Assembly (NCBI GenBank): GCA_023433275.1
Contig: JAEZDN010000104.1
Span: forward strand, 1 to 47,555
DNA length: 47,555 bases
Source of the DNA: Verrucomicrobiota bacterium
GTDB lineage: Bacteria > Verrucomicrobiota > Verrucomicrobiia > Opitutales > Opitutaceae
Direction of reading: 5' to 3'
The position numbers were made by a program, and so were the translations under genes. The notes beneath the pieces are model-generated. The model was given only the letters and a program-made list of their open reading frames with translations, ran no database searches and was not told the DNA's origin. Each line of letters opens with the position of its first letter. Position 1 is the first letter of the stretch. Below, piece after piece: positions 30,916 through 39,672 of the stretch.

Positions 30916-31542
30916 ATGCCCACGCTCTCCTACATCCATCGCTTCGAACCCGCCGCTGCACCCGGGCCCCGCCCGCTGCTCTTGCTCCATGGCACGGGTG
31001 GCGACGAATCCTCCCTGCTCTCCCTCGGCCGCCAGCTATCGCCCGGTTCAGCCCTGCTGAGCCCACGCGGTGACGTCAGCGAGCACGGCATGCCGCGTTT
31101 CTTCCGGCGTTTCGCCGAGGGCGTCTTCGATCTTGCCGACGTCGTCGGTCGCACGCACGCGCTCGCCGACTTCATCGGGGCAGCCGCACGCGAATATCGA
31201 CTCGACCCCGCCAAACTGACCGCCCTCGGCTATTCCAACGGCGCCAATATTGCGGCCTCGATCCTGTGGCTCCGTCCCGAGTCCCTCGCCCACGCCATCC
31301 TGCTCCGCCCGATGGTCGTCCTCGAACCCGAGAAACTATCCGACCTTCACGGCAAACGCATCCTCATCCTCTCTGGCCGCCATGATCCCATCGTCCCCGT
31401 CGACCACCCGTCCCGCCTTGCCGGGCAATTCCGCCAAGCCGGCGCCGAGGTCACCCTGCAATGGTTCGACACGGGCCACCAATTGACCCCCGCCGACCTC
31501 GCCGCGGCCGCCGCCTGGCTGGGCCACGCAACGTCATCCTGA
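30916..31542 (+). CDS. alpha/beta hydrolase, carboxylesterase/MhqD-like
   Basis: A 208-residue phospholipase/carboxylesterase-type hydrolase. LLLHGTGGDESS holds the oxyanion loop, LGYSNGANIA the nucleophile Ser, SGRHDPIVPV the Asp and DTGHQLT the His. It has no signal peptide. In Bacillus the mhqED operon couples this hydrolase with the VOC dioxygenase. The gene starts six bases after the dioxygenase. Its last codons and stop lie in an ACGTCATCCTGA sequence that matches the intergenic palindrome at 1611. Confidence 0.86.
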   Translation: MPTLSYIHRFEPAAAPGPRPLLLLHGTGGDESSLLSLGRQLSPGSALLSPRGDVSEHGMPRFFRRFAEGVFDLADVVGRTHALADFIGAAAREYRLDPAKLTALGYSNGANIAASILWLRPESLAHAILLRPMVVLEPEKLSDLHGKRILILSGRHDPIVPVDHPSRLAGQFRQAGAEVTLQWFDTGHQLTPADLAAAAAWLGHATSS

Positions 31543-31857
31543 GCCTGACTCGGGCAGTTGAAAAACCGCCGATGGACCCAAACGGTCACAAACGGCCCGG
31601 ACAAGCTGACGGCAGCGAGTTTTGATCTGTTTCAGGCGCGCGGGCCGGCTCCGCAATCCGTTCAGTTCCTCCGTCGCCAGGCGAAGCATCCAAGCGAAAG
31701 AACGGATGGGCGCCGACCAAGGGGAGCCTTCCCGCGCTCAGGCTGGTGGCGACAACGTATGTCCACTTTCGGGAAGAGAACCGGCCGAGACCGGTTGAAC
31801 AGTCAGGCATCGGAGCGCCCCGGTTGACTCTCCCGCGCTCCAGGCAACACTGCTCGC
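31543..31857. other. gene-free stretch with degenerate repeat
   Basis: About 315 bases with no supported gene. It begins with the repeat-like ATCCTGAGC at 31536-31544 and, on the minus strand near 31670-31710, a TTGGATGCTTCGCC sequence similar to the right arm of the 1611-1701 palindrome; it may be a decayed copy of that element. I see no terminator and no RNA gene. Confidence 0.45.
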
Positions 31858-32541
31858 ATGCAGATCACGTACTACGGCCATTCCTGCTTCCTGGTCGAAA
31901 CCGACCAAGCCCGCCTGATCATCGACCCGTTTCTGACCGACAATCCCGGGGCCCCCGTGAAGGCGGCGGACGTCACTTGCGACTACATTCTGCTTTCGCA
32001 CGGGCATGAGGATCACTCGGGTGATGCCCTCCCGATCGCCCGCGCCAACAACGCCACGCTCATCGCCAATTACGAGATCGCCGAGTACTTCGGCGCCCAG
32101 GGCGTGAAAGTTTACGGCATGAACCCCGGCGGCGGTTTCAATTTTCCGTTTGGCCGCGTGAAACTCACGCTCGCCCACCACACCTCGAGCATCGAGGCCG
32201 GCTTGAATCCGCGGTACATGGGGGTCGCCTGCGGCATCCTTCTCACCGCCGACGGCCGCACCCTCTACCACGCGGGAGACACCGCGCTTTTCCTCGACAT
32301 GCAATTGATTGGGCGCGCCGGCATCGACGTCGCCCTCTTGCCGATCGGAGACAACTTCACCATGGGGCCGGATGACGCCGTCGAAGCCCTCAATTTTCTG
32401 AAACCAAAGGTCGCGGTACCCATGCACTACAACACCTGGCCGCCCATCGCCCAGGACCCCGACGCATTCGCGCGCCAGGCTGCGGCTCAAGGGCACGCCG
32501 TCCGCGCCCTGAAACCCGGCGAATCCCTCGCCATCCCCTAG
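31858..32541 (+). CDS. UPF0173 metal-dependent hydrolase (beta-lactamase fold)
   Basis: A 227-residue metallo-beta-lactamase-fold protein. MQITYYGHSCFLVETDQARL opens it, followed by IIDPFLTDNP and the metal motif LSHGHEDHSGDA, later HTSSIEAGL, YHAGDTALF and VPMHYNTWPPI. This matches the UPF0173/YtkL family, a small cytoplasmic hydrolase group of unknown substrate. It precedes kdsC by 126 bases and no functional link is evident. Confidence 0.9.
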   Translation: MQITYYGHSCFLVETDQARLIIDPFLTDNPGAPVKAADVTCDYILLSHGHEDHSGDALPIARANNATLIANYEIAEYFGAQGVKVYGMNPGGGFNFPFGRVKLTLAHHTSSIEAGLNPRYMGVACGILLTADGRTLYHAGDTALFLDMQLIGRAGIDVALLPIGDNFTMGPDDAVEALNFLKPKVAVPMHYNTWPPIAQDPDAFARQAAAQGHAVRALKPGESLAIP

Positions 32542-32667
32542 CCGCGCGCGATTCGCAGCCCGGGAAACCGGATTCCCCATCCCGGCCGTGCGTCGGCGCA
32601 GACACTCACGCCGCCGCTTTTTTGGATTCGCCCGCTCGCCAATAACCGGCAACCTGCCGCCACTCCC

Positions 32668-33192
32668 TTGCCCGTGGCCAAACTCATCCGACGGAAATCC
32701 CGCATCTCCTCCGCCCGCTGGGCCGCGATCCGCTTGTTCGCCATGGACGTCGACGGCGTGCTGACCGATGGCACCGTCGAGATCCATTCAGACGGCACCG
32801 AATCGAAGCGATTCTCCATCCTCGACGGCATGGGCCTGGTCCGCCTTCACAAGTCCGGCGTGGCGGTCGCGTGGATCTCCGGCCGCGCTTCCGCCGCCAC
32901 GACCACCCGCGCGAGCGAACTTCGCGTTGCGCACGTCATCCAAGGCCGGACCGACAAACTCATGGCCCTGCAGGAACTCGCCAGCCAGCTTCGGCTCTCG
33001 CCGGCGCAAGTGTGTTACATGGGCGATGACGACATTGACGCCCCCGCCATCGATTGGGCCGGCATCGGCGTCGCTCCCGCCGCCGCCATGCCCGCCGCCC
33101 TGAAGGTCGCCGAACTGATTCCCGTGCGCCCCGCCGGCCTCGGCGCCGTCCGCGAAGTCTGTGAACAAATCCTCGCGTCCCGGGGTCGCTAA
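32668..33192 (+). CDS. kdsC: 3-deoxy-D-manno-octulosonate 8-phosphate phosphatase (KdsC)
   Basis: A 174-residue HAD phosphatase of the KdsC type. Motif I is FAMDVDGVLTDGTV (Asp nucleophile) and GMGLVRLHKSGVAVAWISGR contains motif II. CYMGDDDIDAPAI is motif IV. It makes Kdo for the LPS core. Starts at TTG 32668 or GTG 32674 are both possible; there is no in-frame ATG before the conserved region. It is first of a kdsC-lptC-lptA-lptB run with small gaps or overlaps. Confidence 0.87.
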   Translation: MPVAKLIRRKSRISSARWAAIRLFAMDVDGVLTDGTVEIHSDGTESKRFSILDGMGLVRLHKSGVAVAWISGRASAATTTRASELRVAHVIQGRTDKLMALQELASQLRLSPAQVCYMGDDDIDAPAIDWAGIGVAPAAAMPAALKVAELIPVRPAGLGAVREVCEQILASRGR

Positions 33193-33199
33193 ATCCGCC

Positions 33200-33640
33200 A
33201 TGCGCGTCTTCTCCCGCCACACCGTCCTTTTCGTGCTGATCGCCGGAGCCGCCCTGGCCGCCAGCACCCGCGTGGCGCCCGACCGTCCCGTCATCAACTT
33301 TCGCCTGCCCGACTTCACCCCCGAGGGCCACCGTTCCTGGCTCGTGCGCGGCTCGGAGGCGCGCTACGCAAATGAAGGGCTCGTCGAGATCAAGGAGCTC
33401 AATCTCACGGTTTTCACCGGCAGGGCCGACGACAAGGTCGAGACGCTGATCCTCAGCCCTTCGGCCCGGCTCGACATCGCCGACCGCCAGGTCACCGGCA
33501 AGGAGTCGATCCGCATCATCAACGATCGCTTCGAAGCCTCTGGTTCGGACTGGCGCTATGATCACGCCAACAAAAAGGTTTCCATCGCCAAAAATGTGCG
33601 CGTAACCTTGCACACCCAGCTGCAGGACATCCTCAAATGA
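33200..33640 (+). CDS. lptC: LPS export protein LptC
   Basis: A 146-residue protein with an N-terminal membrane anchor (residues 6-22) and a periplasmic OstA/LptC-type beta domain (NFRLPDFTPEGHRSWLVRG, then IKELNLTVFTG and later VTGKESIRIINDRFEASG). LptC links the LptB-FG complex to LptA. The ATG at 33200 follows the kdsC stop by seven bases, and its stop overlaps the lptA start. Confidence 0.85.
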   Translation: MRVFSRHTVLFVLIAGAALAASTRVAPDRPVINFRLPDFTPEGHRSWLVRGSEARYANEGLVEIKELNLTVFTGRADDKVETLILSPSARLDIADRQVTGKESIRIINDRFEASGSDWRYDHANKKVSIAKNVRVTLHTQLQDILK

Positions 33641-34191
33641 CTTTCCCCCGCCCGCTCCTTCTCCTCGGTTTCCTCGCTCTGGCGAGTCTGCTCCCCGCCC
33701 AGGCCACCGCGCCGGAAACCACCGTCATCGAGAGCGAACAATTCGACTTCAGCAGCACCGCGACCGAGACGCACGCCGTTTTCACCGGCCGCGTCGTGGC
33801 GCTCACCACCAACCAGCGCCTGACCTGCGACCGCCTTGAGATCGTAGCCGTCCGTTCCGGCGATCCCGACGCCGCCATCGGCAAGATCGAGGCCTTCAAG
33901 TCCTTCGTCGCCACCGGTAACGTCCGCATCATCCAAGGCGACCGCGAGGCCGCCTGCGGCCGCGCCGAGGTCCGGCCCGGCGACAACAAGATCGTCCTCA
34001 CGGGCCAGCCCGTCGTGGTGGACCACTCCGTCAACTGGACCTGGACCGGCGATGAATTGGAAATGCTCCGGGGCGAGCGCCAGATCCGCGGCAAGAACGC
34101 GCGCTTCACCGGCCCGCCCATCAAGGACTTGGGCGTCGACCTGAACGGGAAATCGGGCACCACGCCCGTCGAGGCCCCCCGGCAGCCTTGA
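33637..34191 (+). CDS. lptA: LPS transport periplasmic protein LptA (OstA-like)
   Basis: A 184-residue secreted protein. Signal peptide 1-22 (LLLLGFLALASLLPAQATA) is followed by a beta-jellyroll domain: FDFSSTATETHAVFTGRVVA, TCDRLEIVAV and DNKIVLTGQPVVVD. It forms the periplasmic LPS bridge from LptC to LptD. The start (ATG 33637) overlaps the lptC stop in ATGA. Confidence 0.87.
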   Translation: MTFPRPLLLLGFLALASLLPAQATAPETTVIESEQFDFSSTATETHAVFTGRVVALTTNQRLTCDRLEIVAVRSGDPDAAIGKIEAFKSFVATGNVRIIQGDREAACGRAEVRPGDNKIVLTGQPVVVDHSVNWTWTGDELEMLRGERQIRGKNARFTGPPIKDLGVDLNGKSGTTPVEAPRQP

Positions 34192-34193
34192 GC

Positions 34194-34925
34194 ATGGAGC
34201 CCGCCCTCGAGATCCGCACCGACGGTCTGGTCAAAACCTACGGGCAGCGTTCCGTCGTCAACGGCGTCAACATCCGCATCCGCGCCGGCGAGGTCGTCGG
34301 CCTGCTCGGGCCCAACGGGGCGGGCAAGACCACCACTTTCTACATGGTCGTCGGGCTCGTTCCCGCCACGACGGGGAAGGTTTTCATCGGGGACAAGGAC
34401 GCCACCGATCTGCGCATGCACCGCCGTGCGCGCCTCGGCGTCGGCTACCTGCCGCAGGAGGCATCCGTCTTTCGCAAGCTTACCGTGGAGGAAAACGTCC
34501 TGGCGATCGTCGAGACCCTTCGCGTGTCCGCGGCCGATCGACCCGCCTTGGTGAAGCATCACCTCGACGAGCTCAGTCTCGGCCACCTCGCCAAGCAGAA
34601 AGCCTACACCCTCTCCGGCGGCGAGCGCCGCCGCCTCGAGATCGCCCGCGCCCTGGTCACGCGTCCCAAGTTCCTCCTCATGGATGAACCCTTTGCCGGC
34701 GTGGATCCCATCTCAGTCGCGGAAGTTCAGAAAATCATTCTGGAGCTCAAGAAACGCGGCATTGGCGTACTCATCACGGACCATAATGTCCGGGAAACCC
34801 TCCGCATCGTGGACCGCGGCTATATCATCAACAAGGGCAAGGTCCTCACCGAGGGCGATGGTGACTTCCTCATCAATGACCCCCAGGCCCGGGAGATCTA
34901 CCTGGGAAAGGACTTCAACCTGTGA
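34194..34925 (+). CDS. lptB: LPS export ABC transporter ATPase LptB
   Basis: A 243-residue ABC ATPase. Walker A GPNGAGKTT, Q-loop YLPQEASVFRKLTVEENV, signature LSGGERRR, Walker B FLLMDEPFAGVDP and the H-loop ITDHNVRE are all intact. The YLPQEASVFRKLTVEEN and AGVDPISV phrases are specific to LptB. It drives LPS extraction with LptF/G. An upstream TTG at 34188, overlapping the lptA stop, is an alternative start. hprK follows 93 bases later. Confidence 0.95.
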   Translation: MEPALEIRTDGLVKTYGQRSVVNGVNIRIRAGEVVGLLGPNGAGKTTTFYMVVGLVPATTGKVFIGDKDATDLRMHRRARLGVGYLPQEASVFRKLTVEENVLAIVETLRVSAADRPALVKHHLDELSLGHLAKQKAYTLSGGERRRLEIARALVTRPKFLLMDEPFAGVDPISVAEVQKIILELKKRGIGVLITDHNVRETLRIVDRGYIINKGKVLTEGDGDFLINDPQAREIYLGKDFNL

Positions 34926-34975
34926 GCTCCCAGCATGCCGCCACCGGCAATCAGCGTCTTGCCTCCCAACTCAAT

Positions 34976-35007
34976 AGCTGAAAGCTGACGGCTGAACGCT
35001 GACCGCT
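34976..35007. repeat. short heptamer tandem repeat, NGCTGAN
   Basis: AGCTGAA, AGCTGAC, GGCTGAA, CGCTGAC and a partial fifth unit stand in a row between lptB and hprK. A degenerate 7-base simple repeat with no evident coding role. Confidence 0.7.
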
Positions 35008-35018
35008 CCTCCCGCCCC

Positions 35019-36056
35019 ATGCCCGCCAAAGCCATCAACGGCATTACCGTAGCCCATTTCTACGAGACCTATCGGGACAAACTGCAGCTTGAATTGCTCA
35101 ACGGTGCCCCCGGCCTGCACCGCTTGATCCGCGAGGGCTCGATCAACCGCCCCGCGTTGGCGCTCACGGGCTTCTTCAAATATTTCGCCAACAAACGCAT
35201 TCAGGTCTTTGGCGCTGCCGAGATGACCTATCTCAAGACCGTGAGCCAGCGTCAGCAGATCGAGATCTTTGGCGAGATGGCCCGGCGCGGCATCCCCGGC
35301 ATCGTCCTCACCCGCAATTACACGGCCACGCATCCCATGCTCGCCGTCTCGGAGGAGATGAACCTGCCCATTTTCCGCACTCCCCTGATCACGATGAATT
35401 TCGTGAATGCGGCGACCTTGTGTATCGACAACGAATTCGCCCCCACCACCACCGAGCATGCGACCACGCTCGATGTGAAGGGCATCGGGGTCATGATCCG
35501 CGGCGACTCCGGCATCGGCAAGTCCGAGTGCGCCCTCGCCCTCATCGAGCGCGGGCACTCGCTCGTGGCGGACGATCTCACCTGCATCCGCCTCATGGAC
35601 GAGCGCGAGCTGCTCGCGAGTTCCCGCCCCCTCAACCGCGGGTACATGGAATGCCGCGGCATCGGCATCATCAACATCGCCGAGATGTTCGGCGTGAAAA
35701 GCATCCGCCTCGACAAACGCATCGACCTCGTGGTCTCGCTGCGGGAATGGTCCCCCGATGTCATCGAGGAACGCACGGGCCTCGAGGAAAATTACTACAA
35801 TATTCTCGGCGTTAAGGTGTCGCACATCGAATTCTACGTCCGTCCCGGCCGCGACATCGCCCGCCTCGTGGAGGTCGCGGCCCTGGTGCAGGCGCTCAAG
35901 ATCATGGGGCACGACCCGGCCCGTACCTTCAACGAGCGCCTGATCGCGCACATGGCCGAGCAGCAGGCCGCCAGCGCCACCAGCCACAAGGTTGCTTCCG
36001 TCGCCCCCTTCCCCGACGAGCTCGAACCCGAGGAGATCGAGCCCGAACGCCCTTGA
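35019..36056 (+). CDS. hprK: HPr kinase/phosphorylase
   Basis: A 345-residue bifunctional enzyme that phosphorylates and dephosphorylates HPr on Ser46. The N-terminal domain (about 1-135) is followed by the Walker A GDSGIGKSE, LIERGHSLVADD, then the HPrK signature MECRGIGIINIAEMFG, and K3-loop residues DKRIDLVVSL. The C-terminal tail of about 30 residues is extra. No ptsH is nearby. The gene takes the place after lptB where proteobacteria have rpoN/hpf/ptsN, so it may form the phosphoryl-signalling link of this cluster. Confidence 0.94.
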   Translation: MPAKAINGITVAHFYETYRDKLQLELLNGAPGLHRLIREGSINRPALALTGFFKYFANKRIQVFGAAEMTYLKTVSQRQQIEIFGEMARRGIPGIVLTRNYTATHPMLAVSEEMNLPIFRTPLITMNFVNAATLCIDNEFAPTTTEHATTLDVKGIGVMIRGDSGIGKSECALALIERGHSLVADDLTCIRLMDERELLASSRPLNRGYMECRGIGIINIAEMFGVKSIRLDKRIDLVVSLREWSPDVIEERTGLEENYYNILGVKVSHIEFYVRPGRDIARLVEVAALVQALKIMGHDPARTFNERLIAHMAEQQAASATSHKVASVAPFPDELEPEEIEPERP

Positions 36057-36099
36057 GCTCCCTTCCGGTCCTGACTTTCGCACCGAATCACGCCAGATA

Positions 36100-36855
36100 A
36101 TGCCTGCCCCTCGCTCCGACCAGCGCCTCGCATCCCAACTGCGCCCGATTACCCTGGAGGCCGGCGTCGCCCCCAATGCCTCCGGTTCCGTTCTCATCAG
36201 CTTCGGATCCACCCGCGTCATCTGCGCCGCCACCATCGAGGCCCGCGTCCCTTCGTGGATGAAACAACAGGGCGTCAAGGGCGGCTGGCTGACCGCCGAA
36301 TACTCGATGCTGCCGTACAGCACGCTCGAGCGCAAACCCCGCGACATCGCCAAGGGCCGCATCGACGGCCGCACGATCGAGATCCAGCGCCTGATCGGCC
36401 GCTCGCTTCGCGCAGTGCTCGACCTGCAAAAGCTGGGAGAACACACCCTCTGGATCGATTGCGATGTCCTCCAGGCCGACGGCGGCACCCGGACCGCCGC
36501 GATCACCGGAGCCTACCTCGCCGCCCGTCTCGCCATCCAAAAACTCCTCGATGCCAGGAAAATCACGGAGAACCCCCTCGTCGATTCCGTCGCCGCCGTG
36601 AGCGTGGGGCTCTTCAACGGCGAGGCCCTGCTCGACCTCAACTACATCGAGGACAAGGACGCCGAGGTCGACGCCAACGTCGTCATGACCGGCCGCGGCC
36701 AGTTCGTCGAAGTCCAGAGCAGCGGCGAGGAGTCCACCTTTTCGCACGAGCAGCTCGAAAGCCTCCTGGCCCTGGCCAAGGTCGGCCTCCACGAGCTGGC
36801 CGCCCTTCAGACGGCGTTTCTCCTGAAACACCTCCCGCCGGCCTCTCCCGCCTGA
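36100..36855 (+). CDS. rph: ribonuclease PH
   Basis: A 251-residue phosphorolytic 3'-to-5' exoribonuclease that trims tRNA 3' ends. GSVLISFGSTRVICAATIEA, then GWLTAEYSMLP, DGRTIEIQRLIGRSLRAV and WIDCDVLQADGGTRTAAITG are the RNase PH hallmarks. GEESTFSHEQLESLL is near the end. The ATG at 36100 begins the usual N-terminus. Confidence 0.96.
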   Translation: MPAPRSDQRLASQLRPITLEAGVAPNASGSVLISFGSTRVICAATIEARVPSWMKQQGVKGGWLTAEYSMLPYSTLERKPRDIAKGRIDGRTIEIQRLIGRSLRAVLDLQKLGEHTLWIDCDVLQADGGTRTAAITGAYLAARLAIQKLLDARKITENPLVDSVAAVSVGLFNGEALLDLNYIEDKDAEVDANVVMTGRGQFVEVQSSGEESTFSHEQLESLLALAKVGLHELAALQTAFLLKHLPPASPA

Positions 36856-36890
36856 ATCCGACTTGGCCCGCGAGCTGCTTTCCCTTCCGC

Positions 36891-37127
36891 ATGAAATCGT
36901 CCCTCCCCCGCGCCCTCTCGACCCTGGTGTTCTTCCTGCCCCTTTTCGCCCACGCGCATCCCGGGCACGATGGCGACCATGATTTCGTCTGGGATTTCGG
37001 CCATCTCATCAGTCACCCGTTCGCCACCATTGCCATCGCGATGCTGGTGATCGCGGCCGGCTGGGGTTGCCGCCAGCTCCTCAGAAACCGTCCCGCGCCC
37101 AAATCGAAATCCGCCCGCCGCGATTGA
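36891..37127 (+). CDS. small membrane protein with HPGHDG N-terminus
   Basis: A 78-residue protein. A signal peptide (1-22, ending FAHA) leaves a mature start HPGHDGDHDFVWDFGHLISHP, followed by one membrane helix (about 46-64) and a Lys/Arg-rich tail. The HPGH...G..H pattern echoes the first segment of HupE/UreJ nickel/cobalt permeases, but those have six helices, so this is either a separate small family or a reduced relative. Metal binding by the His-rich end is an inference. It starts 35 bases after rph. Confidence 0.6.
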   Translation: MKSSLPRALSTLVFFLPLFAHAHPGHDGDHDFVWDFGHLISHPFATIAIAMLVIAAGWGCRQLLRNRPAPKSKSARRD

Positions 37128-37171
37128 CGCGGCGCGTCGGCGCGGGGAATCCACGCACGCATCGACCAAAA

Positions 37172-37199
37172 CAAAAAGGCGCACCGCAGGGTGCGCCTT
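37172..37199 (-). terminator. intrinsic terminator after degP
   Basis: Perfect 10-base-pair stem (37176-37185 and 37190-37199) with a 4-base loop; on the minus strand it ends in T5. It lies 23 bases beyond the degP stop. Confidence 0.88.
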
Positions 37200-37222
37200 C
37201 ATGATTTGGGGGCCGCCCCGGA

Positions 37223-38626
37223 TCAGGGAACGACGATGATCAGGTAGCGATAGCCGCCGCGGTAGTGGTAGAACAGGAGGTTGCGACCCTTCTGGACCAG
37301 ATTGCGCGCGTGCGCCAGGTCGGAGACGGGAACGCGATTGATCTGCTCGATGACCATGCCAATGCCCAGGTCATCCGCGTAGGGCGAATTTTCGGCAATC
37401 TGCGTGATGATTAGGCCCTCGACGCGCGGGTCGATGCGGAACTGCTGCCGCAGCTCCTCGGTGAGGGGCACCGCGGTCACGCCCGCAAACAGTTCGCCCA
37501 GGAGCGCGTTGTCGTCCGGCCGCTGCGCCAGCGTGATCTGGGTGGTGGCGGGCTTGCCGTTGCGGATGTAATCCACATCGATGGTGGTCCCGGGCGTAAG
37601 CTGGGCGATGCGAAGGCGCAATTCGCTGGTCGAGGTGATCGGCTTGCCGTTGATGCTGGTAATGATGTCCTCGCGCCGGAGGTCGGATTTGCTCGCAGGT
37701 CCGCCCGGCGGAATATTCGTGACCACCAGACCTTTCCGGTCCTTGGGCACGCCGAACGACTCGGCCATCTCGGCGGTGAGCTCGACGGTCTCGACGCCCA
37801 TGTACCCACGCGCCACGGTGCCGGTCTCGATCAGGCTGTGCATGATCGAACTCGCCAGGTTTACCGGGATGGCGAAGCCAATGCCGATGTTGCCCTGCGA
37901 GGTGGACAGGATCGCGGAGTTGATGCCGACCAGGCGCCCGCGGGCGTCGATGAGCGCGCCGCCGGAATTGCCCTGGTTGATCGCGGCGTCGGTCTGGATG
38001 AAATCCTCGTAACCGGCCACATCCTCGAGGATGCCAACGCGGCGGCTGGTGGCGGAAACGATGCCCATCGTGACGGTCTGGCCGACATCGAGCGGATTCC
38101 CGATGGCGAAGACCACATCCCCCACGCGAAGATTGTCACTGTCGGCCAGCGTCGCACTCGGCAGTTTCTCCGCCTCGATCTTGATCACGGCGACATCCGT
38201 CTTGGGGTCGGTGCCGATGATCTTCGCGGTAAACTCGCGCTGGTCATTGAGCAGGACCTTCAATTCGTCGGCTCCCTCGACGACATGGTTGTTCGTCAGG
38301 ATGTAGCCGTCGGTCGAAACGATGACCCCCGAGCCCAGGCCCCGCTGTTTCTGTTCGCGGCCTTGCAATCCCTGGCGGCGGAAAAATTCCGGAAGCTGCT
38401 GGCGGACCGTCTTGCTGGAGTAAACCGAGACCACGGCCGGTCGAATGGTGTCGAGCACGTCGGCGTAGCTGGTCACGAGCGGCGATTTCGCCGCGGCCGT
38501 CGGGCTGGCGTCGACCCGCAGTTCGGGTTTCTTTACCGGCGCCTTGTCAGCGGCAATGAGGCCGATTGAAACGCCGGCCAGGGAGGAAATCAGGATGGAC
38601 GCGAAGACGGCTTTCGGGATTTTCAT
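37223..38626 (-). CDS. degP: DegP/HtrA-type serine protease with two PDZ domains
   Basis: A 467-residue periplasmic protease and chaperone for envelope proteins. N-terminal signal or anchor (5-25), trypsin-like domain with His114 (NNHVV), Asp144 (KTDVAVI) and Ser221 (QGNSGGAL), then PDZ1 (about 275-370) and PDZ2 (about 385-467), where the second is degenerate. The Q-linker FFRRQGLQGREQKQRGLGSG matches DegP/MucD proteins. The ATG at 38626 is chosen at the signal peptide. Confidence 0.92.
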   Translation of the reverse strand: MKIPKAVFASILISSLAGVSIGLIAADKAPVKKPELRVDASPTAAAKSPLVTSYADVLDTIRPAVVSVYSSKTVRQQLPEFFRRQGLQGREQKQRGLGSGVIVSTDGYILTNNHVVEGADELKVLLNDQREFTAKIIGTDPKTDVAVIKIEAEKLPSATLADSDNLRVGDVVFAIGNPLDVGQTVTMGIVSATSRRVGILEDVAGYEDFIQTDAAINQGNSGGALIDARGRLVGINSAILSTSQGNIGIGFAIPVNLASSIMHSLIETGTVARGYMGVETVELTAEMAESFGVPKDRKGLVVTNIPPGGPASKSDLRREDIITSINGKPITSTSELRLRIAQLTPGTTIDVDYIRNGKPATTQITLAQRPDDNALLGELFAGVTAVPLTEELRQQFRIDPRVEGLIITQIAENSPYADDLGIGMVIEQINRVPVSDLAHARNLVQKGRNLLFYHYRGGYRYLIIVVP

Positions 38627-38683
38627 GGGAAAATTGGGTGCGGGCAATGACACTACCCATGCCCGCCGGTTCCGCCAGAGACT

Positions 38684-39631
38684 TTAGAAGCCCTTGATCT
38701 TGAAAAGGCTGGTGACGCTTTCGTTCGTGTTGATGCGCAGGATCGCCTCCCCCAGCAGGGGCGCGATGCTGAGCACCGTGATCGGCAGCCCGCGGGTGTC
38801 GATCGGCACTGAATTCGTGGTGATCAACTCGTCGATCAGGCCGGTCTTGAGCCGTTCGTAGGCCATCTCGTTAAGCACGCAATGGCTGACCGCCGCGCGA
38901 ATGCTCTTGGCGCCGTGGTCCTTCAGGATCTTCGCCGCAGCCGTGAGGGTGCCGGCCGTCTCGGTGATGTCATCAACGAGCAGCACGTCGCACCCGGCGA
39001 CCTCACCAACGACGTTGATGGCCTCGACCTTGGTGGCGCTGGTGCGCTTCTTGGCCACGAGGCCCAGCGAGGCGCCGAGCACGTCGGCGTACGCGGCCGC
39101 CATCTTCATGCCGCCGACGTCGGGCGAGAACACCACGAGATTGTTGCTCCGCTTCGCCGCCAAATACTGGAAGAAGACGGGCGACGCAAAAAGGTGGTCC
39201 ACCGGGATGTCGAAGAATCCCTGGATCTGCTGGCTGTGCAGGTCCATCGCGAGCACGCGATTGGCGCCAGCGGACATCAGGAGATTCGCCACGAGCTTGG
39301 CCGTGATCGGCACGCGGGGCTGATCCTTGCGGTCCTGACGCGCGTACCCGTAGAACGGGATCACGGCCGTGATGCGCTGGGTCGACGCCCGCTTGGCGGC
39401 GTCGATCATGATCAGCAATTCCATCAGGTGATGGTTGGTCGGCGGGCAGGTCGACTGGATGAAGTAGGCATCGGCGCCGCGGATGTTCTCGTTGATCTTC
39501 ACGAACGACTCGCCGTCCGGGAAGCAATTGACCGTCGCATCGCCCAGCGGGACGCCGATGCACTGGCAGATTTCCTCTGCGAGCGCGCGATTGGAAGAGC
39601 CGGAAAAGATCTTGAGCTTCGTGTCCCTCAT
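38684..39631 (-). CDS. prs: ribose-phosphate pyrophosphokinase
   Basis: A 315-residue PRPP synthase that makes phosphoribosyl pyrophosphate from ribose 5-phosphate and ATP. LKIFSGSSNRALAEEICQ opens it; GYARQDRKDQPR is the ATP-binding flag, and DVLLVDDITETAGTLT the PRPP-binding loop. Length is standard. It lies 41 bases after lpxD in the same direction. Confidence 0.96.
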   Translation of the reverse strand: MRDTKLKIFSGSSNRALAEEICQCIGVPLGDATVNCFPDGESFVKINENIRGADAYFIQSTCPPTNHHLMELLIMIDAAKRASTQRITAVIPFYGYARQDRKDQPRVPITAKLVANLLMSAGANRVLAMDLHSQQIQGFFDIPVDHLFASPVFFQYLAAKRSNNLVVFSPDVGGMKMAAAYADVLGASLGLVAKKRTSATKVEAINVVGEVAGCDVLLVDDITETAGTLTAAAKILKDHGAKSIRAAVSHCVLNEMAYERLKTGLIDELITTNSVPIDTRGLPITVLSIAPLLGEAILRINTNESVTSLFKIKGF

Positions 39632-39672
39632 TTAGGCCGCTTGGGTACCGGAGATGGGAGCGAGCGGGAAGA

